This document shows, one piece after another, positions 47,688 through 56,564 of a DNA stretch of 64,000 nucleotides. Numbering within the stretch: position 1 is the stretch's first letter; every line of letters starts with the position of its first letter. The stretch lies in the NCBI GenBank assembly GCA_900315395.1, contig OMZC01000063.1, forward strand, positions 58,155-122,154, read 5' to 3'. This stretch comes from an uncultured Gammaproteobacteria bacterium (lineage in GTDB: Bacteria; Pseudomonadota; Gammaproteobacteria; Enterobacterales; Succinivibrionaceae). The position numbers were made by a program, and so were the translations under genes. The notes under the pieces are model-generated. The model saw only the letters and a list, made by a program, of their open reading frames with translations. It was not told the origin of the DNA and did no database searches.

Positions 47688-47710
47688 AATGCTACCTATT
47701 TTGTAGCATT
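47688..47710 (+). terminator. First hairpin after fldA
   Basis: AATGCTAC (47688-47695) and GTAGCATT (47703-47710) form an 8-bp stem just after the stop codon, with only GAATTT behind it. Confidence 0.5.
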
Positions 47711-47723
47711 GAATTTGCATAAG

Positions 47724-47753
47724 AAAGGAATGTTTTAGGACATTCCTTTTTTT
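47724..47753 (+). terminator. Second, strong terminator after fldA
   Basis: GGAATGT (47727-47733) pairs with ACATTCC (47740-47746) and seven T follow. The best of three consecutive hairpins here. Confidence 0.85.
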
Positions 47754-47782
47754 ATGTCTAATATTTTGTGCAATTTAAGAGC

Positions 47783-47806
47783 AAAACGCACTATTATGCG
47801 TTTTTT
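47783..47806 (+). terminator. Third hairpin after fldA
   Basis: AAAACGCA (47783-47790), a CTATTA loop and TGCGTTTT (47797-47804) with TT following. It ends about 20 bases before the next promoter. Confidence 0.7.
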
Positions 47807-47824
47807 CTCTATATTTTGAATTCT

Positions 47825-47833
47825 TGATATAAT
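47825..47833 (+). promoter_or_regulatory. Extended -10 promoter of the NSS transporter gene
   Basis: TG-A-TATAAT at 47825-47833 is an extended -10. The expected transcript start leaves a leader of about 55 bases containing a GATCTT/AAGATC hairpin (47854-47872). Confidence 0.5.
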
Positions 47834-47895
47834 ATTATGCACAGAATGTGAGCGATCTTATATAACAAGATCAATATAATTTATTAGGAAATTCT

Positions 47896-49290
47896 ATGAA
47901 TAGTAACAATAGAATGGGCTTTGCCTCAAAGATCGGTGGTCTGCTAGCAGCAGCTGGCTCTGCCGTTGGTTTAGGCAATATTTGGAGATTCCCAACTCAG
48001 GCCGGAGAAGAAGGTGGTGCAGCTTTCTTATTGGTTTATATCGCCATCATTTTCATTTTCGGTATTCCTCTTTTAATTTCAGAATTTGCTATTGGTCGTC
48101 ATGCCAGAGCAAATGTTGGTAATGCCTATAGTGTCTTAGCACCTAATACTCACTGGAAGTTTATCGGTGTTGCATCAGTGCTTGTAGCATTCACTATCTT
48201 CTGCTACTACAACGTGGTTGTAGGTTGGGTAGTTTATTACGTTTGGGATGCTATCTCAGGTAACTTCGTAAGCTTAGGTCAGGTTGTAAATGCTGACGGT
48301 TCAAACGAATTTGCTAACCACTTTGGTTCATTCGTATCAAATCCTTGGAAGCCAATCGTTTGCTTAGCTATTGTTATTGGTATCATGCACTATGTTATCG
48401 TATCAGGTGTTCAAAAGGGTATTGAGAGATCAGCAAAACTTCTTGTTCCAGCATTATTCGTTATCATGATTATGCTTGTGATCTTCGCAGCTACCATGCC
48501 AGGTGCAGCTGAAGGTTATAAGTTCTTGTTCAGCCCAGATTTTAGTGCAATTACCCCTGATGTTTGTTTATCTGCTTTAGGTCAGTGCTTCTACTCATTC
48601 TCATTAGGTATGGGCTTGGTAACCTATGCTTCATACTTCAGACGCGATGTAAACCTAAATAGAACCGCTTTATCAGTAGGCTTGATTGATACTTTAGTTG
48701 CTGTAATGGCTGGTATGATTATCTTCCCTGCTGTGTTCTCAGTTCAGGGTATGGAGCCATCAGCTGGTGCTGGCTTAGTATTCATTTCATTACCTAATGT
48801 ATTTGATTCAGCTTTACAGTCTGTTCCATTCTTTGGCTGGTTAATTCCTACAGCATTCTATGTAATTCTGTTCATGGCTGCTATTACCTCATGTATCTTC
48901 TTACATGAAGTTTCAACTGCATTCATCGCAGAAAGAGCAAATCTGTCAAGACATAAAGCTGCTGCTATTGTTTCATTAGCTGCATTTATCATTGGTTGTG
49001 GTGCTTCTTTATCAATGGGTCCATGGTCAGATCCTATCTTCTTTGGCATGAACTTCTTTGACTTCTTAGACTACTTCACTGCTAAGTTAATCTTACCTTT
49101 AACAGGTATGGGTGCAGCTCTGTTCGTAGGTTGGAAGATGACCACAAGACAGTTATGGTCAGAATTAACTTCATACGGAAAAGTAAAGTTCTTATGGCTT
49201 GTACCTTTCAAGATCCTTGTAAGATACATCATTCCTGCTTTAATTCTGTTAATTATGATTACACAGCTGTTTGATATCAAACTAGGTTAA
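47896..49290 (+). CDS. Sodium-dependent transporter of the NSS (SLC6-like) family
   Basis: The 464-residue membrane protein opens with the family signature GSAVGLGNIWRFPTQAGEEGGAAF split across helix 1, followed by FGIPLLISEFAIGR. About 11-12 hydrophobic segments follow. Bacterial NSS members are Na+-coupled amino acid symporters, for example for tryptophan or tyrosine. The exact substrate is not readable. A ribosome-binding TAGGAAA lies upstream and a terminator downstream. Confidence 0.92.
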   Translation: MNSNNRMGFASKIGGLLAAAGSAVGLGNIWRFPTQAGEEGGAAFLLVYIAIIFIFGIPLLISEFAIGRHARANVGNAYSVLAPNTHWKFIGVASVLVAFTIFCYYNVVVGWVVYYVWDAISGNFVSLGQVVNADGSNEFANHFGSFVSNPWKPIVCLAIVIGIMHYVIVSGVQKGIERSAKLLVPALFVIMIMLVIFAATMPGAAEGYKFLFSPDFSAITPDVCLSALGQCFYSFSLGMGLVTYASYFRRDVNLNRTALSVGLIDTLVAVMAGMIIFPAVFSVQGMEPSAGAGLVFISLPNVFDSALQSVPFFGWLIPTAFYVILFMAAITSCIFLHEVSTAFIAERANLSRHKAAAIVSLAAFIIGCGASLSMGPWSDPIFFGMNFFDFLDYFTAKLILPLTGMGAALFVGWKMTTRQLWSELTSYGKVKFLWLVPFKILVRYIIPALILLIMITQLFDIKLG

Positions 49291-49312
49291 TCAAAACTCT
49301 GTTTTATAATCG

Positions 49313-49355
49313 ATCCCGTTATTGATCTTTTGATTGATAGCGGGATTTTTATTTT
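49313..49355 (+). terminator. Intrinsic terminator of the NSS transporter gene
   Basis: A long stem starting ATCCCGTTAT (49313-49322) pairs with ATAGCGGGAT, using G-U pairs and one mismatch, around a short T loop. TTTTATTTT follows. Confidence 0.85.
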
Positions 49356-49540
49356 CTCCTAACCTGTTACTACCTTTACCCACTAATATTTTCATTCCTT
49401 AATCTGTTTCAACGTAGCCCCATCCGTTCTTTTTCAATTGGTTCCTGTACAGAAATGTTTACCCCAAAGGCGCTTTATGATTTGGTAATGATTGTGTTCT
49501 CAGTTGAGGCTTGTGTTGTAATGGAAGGATTAAAAGCAAG

Positions 49541-49569
49541 ATCAAAAAAGCGCTACCATAGGTAGCGCT
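49541..49569 (-). terminator. Intrinsic terminator of phoA
   Basis: AGCGCTACC (49549-49557) and GGTAGCGCT (49561-49569) form a 9-bp stem. On the minus strand it is followed by TTTTTTGATC. Confidence 0.85.
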
Positions 49570-49594
49570 CAAGTATGCAATTAGGAAGTCTTTA

Positions 49595-51019
49595 TTACTT
49601 CTTTAACTGTAAAACCTTGGTGATGGTTCTGAAGATATCTGTCTGATCTGTTAGACCCATGATATTTAGAGCACCAGGACCGTAAGCTGCAACTCTTAAC
49701 TGAGCACCAGTATGACCTGCGTCGTTAACATCTTCAGAGTTGCCATATGAAACAGTCATAGGAGCACCATCAGCGGTGATAACAGCCTGTGTAAAGCCAG
49801 GAGCCTTAGCATCAGGATAAACAATCTGAGTAGCATGAGCGTGGTCAGCGGTTACGATAACTAAAGTATTGCCATCTTTCTTAGCAAAGTCTAAAGCAAC
49901 CTGAACTGCCTCATCTAAATCCATAGTCTCACCGAACTGACCGCAAGGATTGTTCTTGTGAGCTTGCTTATCGATTGAAGCACCTTCAACCTGTAAGAAG
50001 AAACCGTTCTTGTTAGTCTTTAACAGATCGATTGTCTTCTTGGTCATATCTGCTAACTTAGGAATTGAAGCAGTACGCTCTTTGTTGATTTCGCACTTAA
50101 CAGCAGGCTTGTCTAAATTGCCATGGAAGGTAGCCTGTGGGCCCTTTAATCTTACAGGCATATTACCTGGAGCAAATAAACCTAATACAGGGGTTTTCTG
50201 ATCTGCTTTAGCTACTGACTGTAACTCATCAGCATTGGTTACAACCTTATAACCTTCTTCTTTTGCCTGCTCTAATAAGGTCTTGCCCTTATATTTGCCG
50301 TAAGTTGCCTGCTCTTCAAATGTGGTCATACCACCACCTAAAGTAACATCGGCACGAGTCTTAATTAACTGCTCTGAAATAGAACCTAAACCACCGTTCT
50401 CTAATAAGTTAGTTGGGCACTTTTCGGCAGTTGCTTTAGGACCGTAGCACTTTCTCTGAGTTACGTGAGCAATCTGAGCTGCTGGAGTTGCGTCCTGAAT
50501 TTCTGAAGTAGTGATATCACCTGTTGCTAAACCTTTCTTTTTAGCTAACTCAATAATTGAAGTAACTGGCTTACCATCAACATCAACACCGATAGCACCA
50601 TTATATGATTTAGTACCGGTTGACCATGCAGTACCAGATGCTGCTGAATCTGTTACATAGTCTGGTAAATGAGTTTCTTTATTTAAAGAATAGTGTGTGT
50701 ACTGACCTGAGAATGGAAGAGCATCTAGACCTGGGAATGAACCTGCTGCACCATATGCATAGTTACGAGCTGCGGTGATTTCGCTATCGCCCATACCATC
50801 ACCGATTAAAAGAATAACGTTCTTTGCGTGCTCTTTTTTAGCTAATTTAATCTGGCTCTCGTACATTTCATTCATATTGCCATGAATACGAGATGCACCA
50901 CCGGTCACTGTAATATTGCCAACGGCTGCTCTGTTATAAATATCTTCTGCTGCATTTGCATTACCCACGATAGCAGAAGCTAAAGCTAAACTTAAAACTG
51001 TAACAATTTTCTTATTCAT
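49595..51019 (-). CDS. phoA: Alkaline phosphatase
   Basis: The 474-residue periplasmic enzyme has a signal peptide ending NANA near residue 23. The metal motif [10 protein letters not shown] (Asp74) and the catalytic DSAASGTAW with Ser125 are visible. The metal-binding TADHAHA is near the C terminus. It releases phosphate from organic esters. A possible Pho box lies upstream at 51087-51104. It carries several cysteines ([19 protein letters not shown]) that could form disulfides through DsbA. Confidence 0.95.
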   Translation of the reverse strand: MNKKIVTVLSLALASAIVGNANAAEDIYNRAAVGNITVTGGASRIHGNMNEMYESQIKLAKKEHAKNVILLIGDGMGDSEITAARNYAYGAAGSFPGLDALPFSGQYTHYSLNKETHLPDYVTDSAASGTAWSTGTKSYNGAIGVDVDGKPVTSIIELAKKKGLATGDITTSEIQDATPAAQIAHVTQRKCYGPKATAEKCPTNLLENGGLGSISEQLIKTRADVTLGGGMTTFEEQATYGKYKGKTLLEQAKEEGYKVVTNADELQSVAKADQKTPVLGLFAPGNMPVRLKGPQATFHGNLDKPAVKCEINKERTASIPKLADMTKKTIDLLKTNKNGFFLQVEGASIDKQAHKNNPCGQFGETMDLDEAVQVALDFAKKDGNTLVIVTADHAHATQIVYPDAKAPGFTQAVITADGAPMTVSYGNSEDVNDAGHTGAQLRVAAYGPGALNIMGLTDQTDIFRTITKVLQLKK

Positions 51020-51086
51020 ATAAACCTCAATAATTCTAATTGATGAGGTAAATATAAAAATGGAATGTTAACTGCTAAATTTTCAA

Positions 51087-51104
51087 TTGTAATATTTCTG
51101 TAAA
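51087..51104. promoter_or_regulatory. Possible Pho box upstream of phoA
   Basis: TTGTAAT-ATTT-CTGTAAA has the 7-4-7 direct-repeat geometry of the PhoB site (CTGTNAT-N4-CTGTNAT), with one mismatch per half. It sits 68-85 bases before the phoA ATG, but on the opposite strand to the usual orientation. Confidence 0.4.
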
Positions 51105-51130
51105 ATTACCATCCTTTTTGTAAAGACAAT

Positions 51131-51166
51131 AAAAAAGAGGATTGCTTATTAAACAATCCCCTCTTT
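51131..51166 (-). terminator. Intrinsic terminator of the sugar-binding protein gene
   Basis: AAAGAGGATTG (51134-51144) pairs with CAATCC..CTCTTT (51154-51166, two-base bulge). The minus-strand read-out is TTTTTTATTG. Confidence 0.85.
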
Positions 51167-51201
51167 ATTTACAGTTTTTGGTTATCTATATTTGATATAG
51201 A

Positions 51202-52344
51202 TTACTTACCGAAACGTGCTGCAGCGTCTTCAATAGAGATCTTAGAAGCTGCTTCTTTTAAGCCGTCTAATGATAAGTTAGACATATCAACTAATTCCTG
51301 ATCTGTGAATGGTAACTGTTTTACGAAGTACTTCTCGTAACCCTGATAATCATCAGGTGAAGCTACGAACAGGTAAGGGAAGGTGATATCTTCAAACTTA
51401 CCTTCAAAGTCTTTATAGTTACCCTTAATTGCATTGTAAACAGTCATGAATGCAATTAGAGGATCGCAGTAATGACCGCCAGACTGACCAGCCATTGAGC
51501 CGTTCTTTAATCTCTCACCTAAATCAGGTAAGAAGTCAGTTGATACAACAGAGATCTTGCCGGTCTTGCCTGCTCTTTCAACAGCAGCGATAGCGCCCTG
51601 TAAAGGATCACCGCCACCACCAGCTGGGATTAAAGCGTCTAGTTTAGGATTTGCAGCCATTAAAGCTTCAGCAGCCTTTGAACCACCTTCTGAAGAGGTA
51701 CCAGCATACTGTGGCTCTGATAACTTAGCCTGATCATCAGGATGAGACTTATTCCACTTCTCTACACCAGCTTTATAACCTGCCCATCTGCCTAACCAGG
51801 TAGCATCACCCTGCTCCCAACCGATTAGACCGATATTTCTGCAACCTTTGTCTAATAAGATGTTAACTAAGTGTTCACCGTTATCAGGCTCATTCTCATG
51901 AACAGCACCGATAAAGTATGGTGACTTCTCAGCAAACTTATAAATTGATGGACTTGCGTCTTTAGAGATAACTCTGAAGAACTGAGCTAAATATACTTCA
52001 TTATCATTTGCAGTCTTAATTGCAGATGTCATCTCAGTATCAGATGAGTTACAAATGATGATACCCTGACAACCTGCTGCTACTAACTGCTCAACAGAAG
52101 CTGTAACTTTCTCAGATACGTGAGCCTGGTCTACGTACTGTACTTTTACACCTAAAGCTTTAGCAGCTTCATCAAGAACACGCTTACAATCAGAACCTAA
52201 AACATCGGTTGATGACCAAATTGAAACACCAATCTTAATGTCGCTATTTTCGATAGCAGATGCAGTATTTGCAAAAGATGCAATACCAGCAGCTACTGCT
52301 GTGCAAGCAAATGCCTTAGCAAACTTCTTTAAAGTAAATTTCAT
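51202..52344 (-). CDS. Sugar ABC transporter substrate-binding protein (CUT2 type, probably arabinose)
   Basis: The 380-residue periplasmic protein has a signal peptide ending NTASA. Its type I binding fold is typical of ribose/arabinose/galactose receptors (IKIGVSIWSS, AAGCQGIIICNSS, AGGGGDPLQGAIAAVERAG, VVSTDFLPDLGERL). It is divergent from a permease-ATPase-permease set followed by araA, so arabinose is the likely ligand, though another pentose is possible. The ATG at 52344 has AAGGA seven bases upstream. The track-longer TTG start is not needed. Confidence 0.88.
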   Translation of the reverse strand: MKFTLKKFAKAFACTAVAAGIASFANTASAIENSDIKIGVSIWSSTDVLGSDCKRVLDEAAKALGVKVQYVDQAHVSEKVTASVEQLVAAGCQGIIICNSSDTEMTSAIKTANDNEVYLAQFFRVISKDASPSIYKFAEKSPYFIGAVHENEPDNGEHLVNILLDKGCRNIGLIGWEQGDATWLGRWAGYKAGVEKWNKSHPDDQAKLSEPQYAGTSSEGGSKAAEALMAANPKLDALIPAGGGGDPLQGAIAAVERAGKTGKISVVSTDFLPDLGERLKNGSMAGQSGGHYCDPLIAFMTVYNAIKGNYKDFEGKFEDITFPYLFVASPDDYQGYEKYFVKQLPFTDQELVDMSNLSLDGLKEAASKISIEDAAARFGK

Positions 52345-52446
52345 AATCAATTCCTTATGTGTTATTAGGCAAGATAAAACTTGTCTGAGGCTTCAGAATA
52401 CTGTTAGGTCTTACTGAACTCATATATATATGATAAAGAGTTTTTT

Positions 52447-52464
52447 AACGTAAACGTATGCGTT
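52447..52464. promoter_or_regulatory. LacI-type operator near the binding-protein promoter
   Basis: AACGTAAACGTATGCGTT matches its own reverse complement at 14 of 18 positions around the central ACGT, the form used by LacI/GalR-family regulators. A possible -10 (TATCAT/TATATAT) lies just downstream on the minus strand, so binding would block the promoter. Confidence 0.5.
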
Positions 52465-52799
52465 GATCACAATTTTCATAATTAAATTAAGTATCGTATT
52501 TTCATTTTTATATTTTTATTTTGTTATTCATAACGTTAAATATTTTTTAGAAATTTTCATTTGAAATTTTTTTGAATTTTTTAGCAAATTTTCAAAAAAT
52601 ATTTTCACTGATTTAAAAAGTGTGCTCAATAAAGCAGATTTAATATTGTGTACAAATATACGCAAAGGTTGATGTCATATATATGTAAACTATTTTATAC
52701 ATTCGTGTTAAAAATGCGGTTTACAAGACATACCTAACATAGATATTCCAATAAATTTTGAGATCGATATCAAAAAAACATTCATTTTTTATAAAAAAA

Positions 52800-52834
52800 A
52801 CGTGCGCAAGTTACAATTATCGCAAACGTTTACG
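52800..52834. promoter_or_regulatory. Paired LacI-type operators near the permease promoter
   Basis: CGCAAACGTTTACG (52821-52834) is a 12-of-14 palindrome with an AAACGTTT core, and ACGTGCGCAAGT (52800-52811) is a 10-of-12 palindrome. Their centres are 22 bp apart, about two helical turns. Confidence 0.5.
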
Positions 52835-53061
52835 TGAATTTCGCATTAATTAGATTTATTCTTTTTAATAGATGTAAGGTTCTCTTTTGGGGAGCTTTAA
52901 GTTCAAAGTTATATAAAGTTTTATTTTTCAAATAGTTAAGTTTTAATAATTTGAGCAAATGGCTTATATAACGCACAAAGAATTAGGCTAAAAGCCAACA
53001 TCAATGACAAACAGTGCTTTTCGATTTTCATTGAAATATGCACACATATAAGGAAATGATT

Positions 53062-54012
53062 ATGACTGGAATTAAAAATCTCTCCGGTGCAACGAAAGGT
53101 TACATAGTACTTGTAGCACTTGTAATTCTTTCTTGGGCAGTTTTTAAGATCTTAACCCCTGATAATTTCGGATCTGCAAATAACCTATTGAGTTACTTCC
53201 AGGCAAGTTTAATTGCAACTGTCGGTGCAATTGGTTTCTACTTTGTGATGGATATGGGTCTGTTCGATTTCTCTATCGGCGCTAACATTATCTTATCTGC
53301 AATTGTAGGCTGCCAGTTAGCTACTACTTTTGAATTAGGCTATTTTGGTCTAGTAGTAGGAAGTGTTGCAACAGGCGCCTTAGTTGGTCTGTGCAACGGT
53401 TTCTTCTATGTAAAATTAAGAATTCCTTCAATGATCGTTACTGCAGGTTTGGCATTGATTTATGAGTCTATCGCTAACTATATGGCTGGCGGTGTAGAAC
53501 AAACCTTACCATCATCATTACGCGCTCTAGGTCAAATGCCTGGAAATATCATACTAGCTGTCATCACCTTTATTATTGCTTACGGCATCTTAAACTACAC
53601 TAAATTCGGTACTTATACATACGCAATTGGCTCTGACGAGTTCGTTGCTAAGAATATGGGTATCAACGTAGATAAATTCAAAGTTCTAGCATTTATCCTA
53701 TCAGGCGCATTCTTCGGTGCTATGGCTGTTCTAACCATCAGTTATGGTTCATCAATGGTGGCTGTAACTGGTATGGCTTCTATGAGTAGAAACTTCGTTC
53801 CTACCATGGGATGCTTCTTCGGTCTAGCTTTCATGAAATACGGTATTCCACTTCAGGCTATTATCTTAGGTGAGTTCATCGTAAACATCATTTTCTTCGG
53901 ATTCATTTCACTAGGTGCTCCAACTGCAATTCAGGACGTTATCACAGGTCTTGCACTGCTCATTATCATCACTTTAACAACCAAAGTAACCAAAGGTGAA
54001 ATTGTTAAGTAA
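53062..54012 (+). CDS. CUT2-family sugar ABC transporter permease (first)
   Basis: The 316-residue membrane protein has about eight to nine hydrophobic segments and the family's MDMGLFDFSIGANIIL near residue 70 and GLCNGFFYVKLRIPSMIVT, as in RbsC/AraH/YtfT. With the second permease it should form a heterodimeric channel. The ATG at 53062 has AAGGAA at proper spacing. It is 11 bases from the ATPase gene. Confidence 0.9.
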   Translation: MTGIKNLSGATKGYIVLVALVILSWAVFKILTPDNFGSANNLLSYFQASLIATVGAIGFYFVMDMGLFDFSIGANIILSAIVGCQLATTFELGYFGLVVGSVATGALVGLCNGFFYVKLRIPSMIVTAGLALIYESIANYMAGGVEQTLPSSLRALGQMPGNIILAVITFIIAYGILNYTKFGTYTYAIGSDEFVAKNMGINVDKFKVLAFILSGAFFGAMAVLTISYGSSMVAVTGMASMSRNFVPTMGCFFGLAFMKYGIPLQAIILGEFIVNIIFFGFISLGAPTAIQDVITGLALLIIITLTTKVTKGEIVK

Positions 54013-54023
54013 GGAGAATAAAA

Positions 54024-55526
54024 ATGAGCGAGATCAGATTACAAGTAAAGAACATCACCAAGCACTTTGGTATCAACAGAGCTTTAAACAATGTTTCTTT
54101 CAATATCAATAAAGGCGAAGTTCATGCCTTAATTGGTGAGAATGGTTCTGGTAAATCAACCTTAACTAATATGTTAACTGGTATTTACCCTATGGAATCA
54201 GGTCACTTCATCCTAGATGGTGAAGAGATCCATCCAAAGAATCAGGTTGATGCAAATAACCACGGTGTTTCAATTATCGTTCAGGAATTAGGAACACTAT
54301 CAGGATTAACTGTTGCTGAGAACATCTTCTTAGGTCACGAAGAGAGATTCATCAAATACGGTATTAGAAATACCAAAGCAATGAATGATGAAGCTAACGC
54401 TTTATTAAAGCAGTATGGCTTTACCCATATCAAAGCTTCTACTTTAGTTGATGATTACAAATTCGAAGACAGAAAGTTAATCGAAATTGTAAAAGCTACT
54501 TACTTCCATCCAAAGATCGTAGTTATCGATGAGACCACTACCGCTCTATCACAGGAAGGTCGTGAAGAGCTTTACAAGCACATGAACAGAATTCGTGACG
54601 AAGGAAATACTGTAATTTTCATTTCACACGATTTACCTGAAATTCTAGACAAATCAGACACCATCACCATCTTAAGAGATGGTGAATACATCGATACTGT
54701 AAAGAGTAAAGATGTAACCGAAGATGATCTGAAAAAGCTCATGGTAGGTAGAGAGGTAACTGGTGCTTACTACCGTACCGACTACGATGAGAAGGTATCA
54801 GATGAAGTTGTACTTTCTGTAAAGAACGTAACTGTTCCACACAGAATTCACAATGTAAGTTTCGATTTACATAAAGGCGAAATCCTAGGATTCGGTGGTC
54901 TGTCAGAGTCTGGTATGCATGAAATTGGTAAAGCAATTTTTGGTGCAAGCTACGACAGAGAAGGTGATGTAGTTTTAGCTGATGGTACTCATATTAAAGA
55001 TATTCCAACAGCAATTGCTCACTCTATTGCCTATACCTCAAAAGATCGTGATAACGAGTCAGTTGTACTAAATCAGAGTATTCAGGACAACATTGCGCTG
55101 CCATCTTTAGACAAACTTAATCTGCCAAAGACTCCATTCTTGAACTGGGCAAAGATCAAGGCTTTTGCTAAAGCATTTGCAAAAGAGATGTCTGTAAAGA
55201 TGGTTAATACCGATCAGTTTGTATCCGAGCTGTCTGGCGGTAACAAACAGAAAGTTGTTCTAGCAAGATGGATTGGTAAAGGTTCTGACATAGTTGTTTT
55301 AGATAGTCCTACCCGTGGTATTGATATCAAGGTTAAACAGGATATCTATCAGCTTATGGACAAGATGAGAAAAGAAGGAAAATCAATCATCATGATTTCT
55401 GAGGAATTGATGGAGTTAATCGGTATGTGCGACCGCATCATTATTATGAAAGACGGCGCAATCAAAGGTGAACTGCCACGTTCTAAAGAACTTAATGAAA
55501 ACAGCTTAATTTCAATGATGGTTTAA
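54024..55526 (+). CDS. CUT2-family sugar ABC transporter ATPase (double NBD)
   Basis: The 500-residue protein has two fused ATPase domains like AraG/RbsA/XylG. The first has Walker A GENGSGKST at 38-46. The second lacks a GKS/T loop (GLSESGMHEIGKA), which is normal for CUT2 proteins, but keeps a signature ELSGGNKQKVVLARW and the Walker B VLDSPTRGID. AAGGAG precedes the ATG and the next permease follows after 11 bases. Confidence 0.93.
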   Translation: MSEIRLQVKNITKHFGINRALNNVSFNINKGEVHALIGENGSGKSTLTNMLTGIYPMESGHFILDGEEIHPKNQVDANNHGVSIIVQELGTLSGLTVAENIFLGHEERFIKYGIRNTKAMNDEANALLKQYGFTHIKASTLVDDYKFEDRKLIEIVKATYFHPKIVVIDETTTALSQEGREELYKHMNRIRDEGNTVIFISHDLPEILDKSDTITILRDGEYIDTVKSKDVTEDDLKKLMVGREVTGAYYRTDYDEKVSDEVVLSVKNVTVPHRIHNVSFDLHKGEILGFGGLSESGMHEIGKAIFGASYDREGDVVLADGTHIKDIPTAIAHSIAYTSKDRDNESVVLNQSIQDNIALPSLDKLNLPKTPFLNWAKIKAFAKAFAKEMSVKMVNTDQFVSELSGGNKQKVVLARWIGKGSDIVVLDSPTRGIDIKVKQDIYQLMDKMRKEGKSIIMISEELMELIGMCDRIIIMKDGAIKGELPRSKELNENSLISMMV

Positions 55527-55537
55527 GGAGTTACGTT

Positions 55538-56503
55538 ATGTCAGATACAGTTGCTTTAAAGAACAAAGAGCAGGAGCTTAAGAAGCTCCATACAATGAGA
55601 CTAGTTCGTACTCTGTTACCTATCGTAGGTTTAATCATTGTATTTTTCCTGTTCAACTTTTTAACTCATGGCAGACTATTAAGTCATTTACCTTTGGCAA
55701 TGTCACAGGTCTACGTCATCATGATTGCATCAATGGGCGTATTCTTCATCATGACAATGGGCGGTCTTGATTTCTCTCAAGGCTCAATCTTAGGTCTGTC
55801 AGCTATTGTGGTATGTGTGCTCTCTGAGTATGGCCTAACCATAGCAATTATCGGTGGTATTCTCACTGGTGCTGCTATCGGCGCTATTAACGGATACTTC
55901 TACGTACGCAGAAAGATTAAGTCCTTCATTGTAACAATCTGTACCATGTTCTTATTCCGTGGTCTGATTAAGTACTTAACCACTAATGCTCCTGTTGCTG
56001 GTGCTGCTGAGCTTATCTATATGGATAGCACAGCATTTAAGATCACCTGCACAGCTATCGTAGTTGTAATCGGTATGTTCTTCTTCTCATTCACCAAATT
56101 CGGTACCCACTTAAAGGCTATCGGTGCTGGTGAGAAGGCAGCTATGTTCTCAGGTATCCGTACTGATAGAGTTAAGTTCTTCGTATACGTTCTATCAGGT
56201 GCAATTACAGGCTTTGCAGCCTTCATCAGCTGCATTAAGGTTGGCTCTGTAACTTCATCAGGCGGTAACCAGTTAGAAACCCAAATTCTGATTGCTCTAG
56301 TTTTAGGTGGTATGCCTATCTCTGGTGGTGCTATGGTTCGCTTCTACAACTTCATCGTAGGTTCATTACTCTACGTAGTTCTAAGCAGTGGTTTAACCAT
56401 GATTGGCTTTAGCACTCAGTTAATGCAGTTAATTCAGGGTGTGGTATTCCTAATGTTCGTAGCAATCTTTGCTGACCGTCAGGCAATTCACGTAATCAAA
56501 TAA
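55538..56503 (+). CDS. CUT2-family sugar ABC transporter permease (second)
   Basis: The 321-residue membrane protein has MTMGGLDFSQGSILGLSA near residue 70 and GAINGYFYVRRKIKSFIVT, the permease signatures. It differs from the first permease, so the channel is a heterodimer, an arrangement seen in YtfT/YjfF and some arabinofuranose systems rather than the homodimeric AraH. A terminator lies eight bases after the stop, before araA. Confidence 0.9.
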   Translation: MSDTVALKNKEQELKKLHTMRLVRTLLPIVGLIIVFFLFNFLTHGRLLSHLPLAMSQVYVIMIASMGVFFIMTMGGLDFSQGSILGLSAIVVCVLSEYGLTIAIIGGILTGAAIGAINGYFYVRRKIKSFIVTICTMFLFRGLIKYLTTNAPVAGAAELIYMDSTAFKITCTAIVVVIGMFFFSFTKFGTHLKAIGAGEKAAMFSGIRTDRVKFFVYVLSGAITGFAAFISCIKVGSVTSSGGNQLETQILIALVLGGMPISGGAMVRFYNFIVGSLLYVVLSSGLTMIGFSTQLMQLIQGVVFLMFVAIFADRQAIHVIK

Positions 56504-56510
56504 CTAATAT

Positions 56511-56534
56511 GCCCCGTTTTATACGGGGCTTTTT
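56511..56534 (+). terminator. Intrinsic terminator between the transporter genes and araA
   Basis: GCCCCG (56511-56516), a TTTTATA loop and CGGGGC (56524-56529) are followed by TTTTT. It is 30 bases before the araA ATG, with no obvious new promoter between. Confidence 0.85.
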
Positions 56535-56564
56535 AAAATTCATTTAATTCATAAGGAAGAAATT

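Larger units (their letters stand above)
49291..49594. other. Intergenic region with no recognised gene
   Basis: Between the NSS terminator and the phoA terminator, about 180 bases (49360-49540) look less AT-rich than other gaps. A 36-codon plus-strand frame (49455-49565) runs into the phoA terminator. I see no ribosome site for it and no protein match. It may be a decayed fragment. Confidence 0.4.
52345..53061. promoter_or_regulatory. Divergent arabinose-locus control region (about 715 bp)
   Basis: No gene is seen in this very AT-rich stretch. LacI-type operator candidates are AACGTAAACGTATGCGTT (52447-52464), 103 bases before the binding-protein ATG, and CGCAAACGTTTACG (52821-52834) on the permease side. 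ACGTGCGCAAGT (52800-52811) is centred 22 bp from the latter. Half-site-like ACGCAAAGGTT (52660-52670) and GCGGTTTAC also occur. No regulator gene is in the window. Confidence 0.5.

Noticed and set aside
49455-49565. A 36-residue gene between the NSS transporter and phoA
   Set aside because: No ribosome site, no similarity that I recognise, and its end overlaps the phoA terminator.
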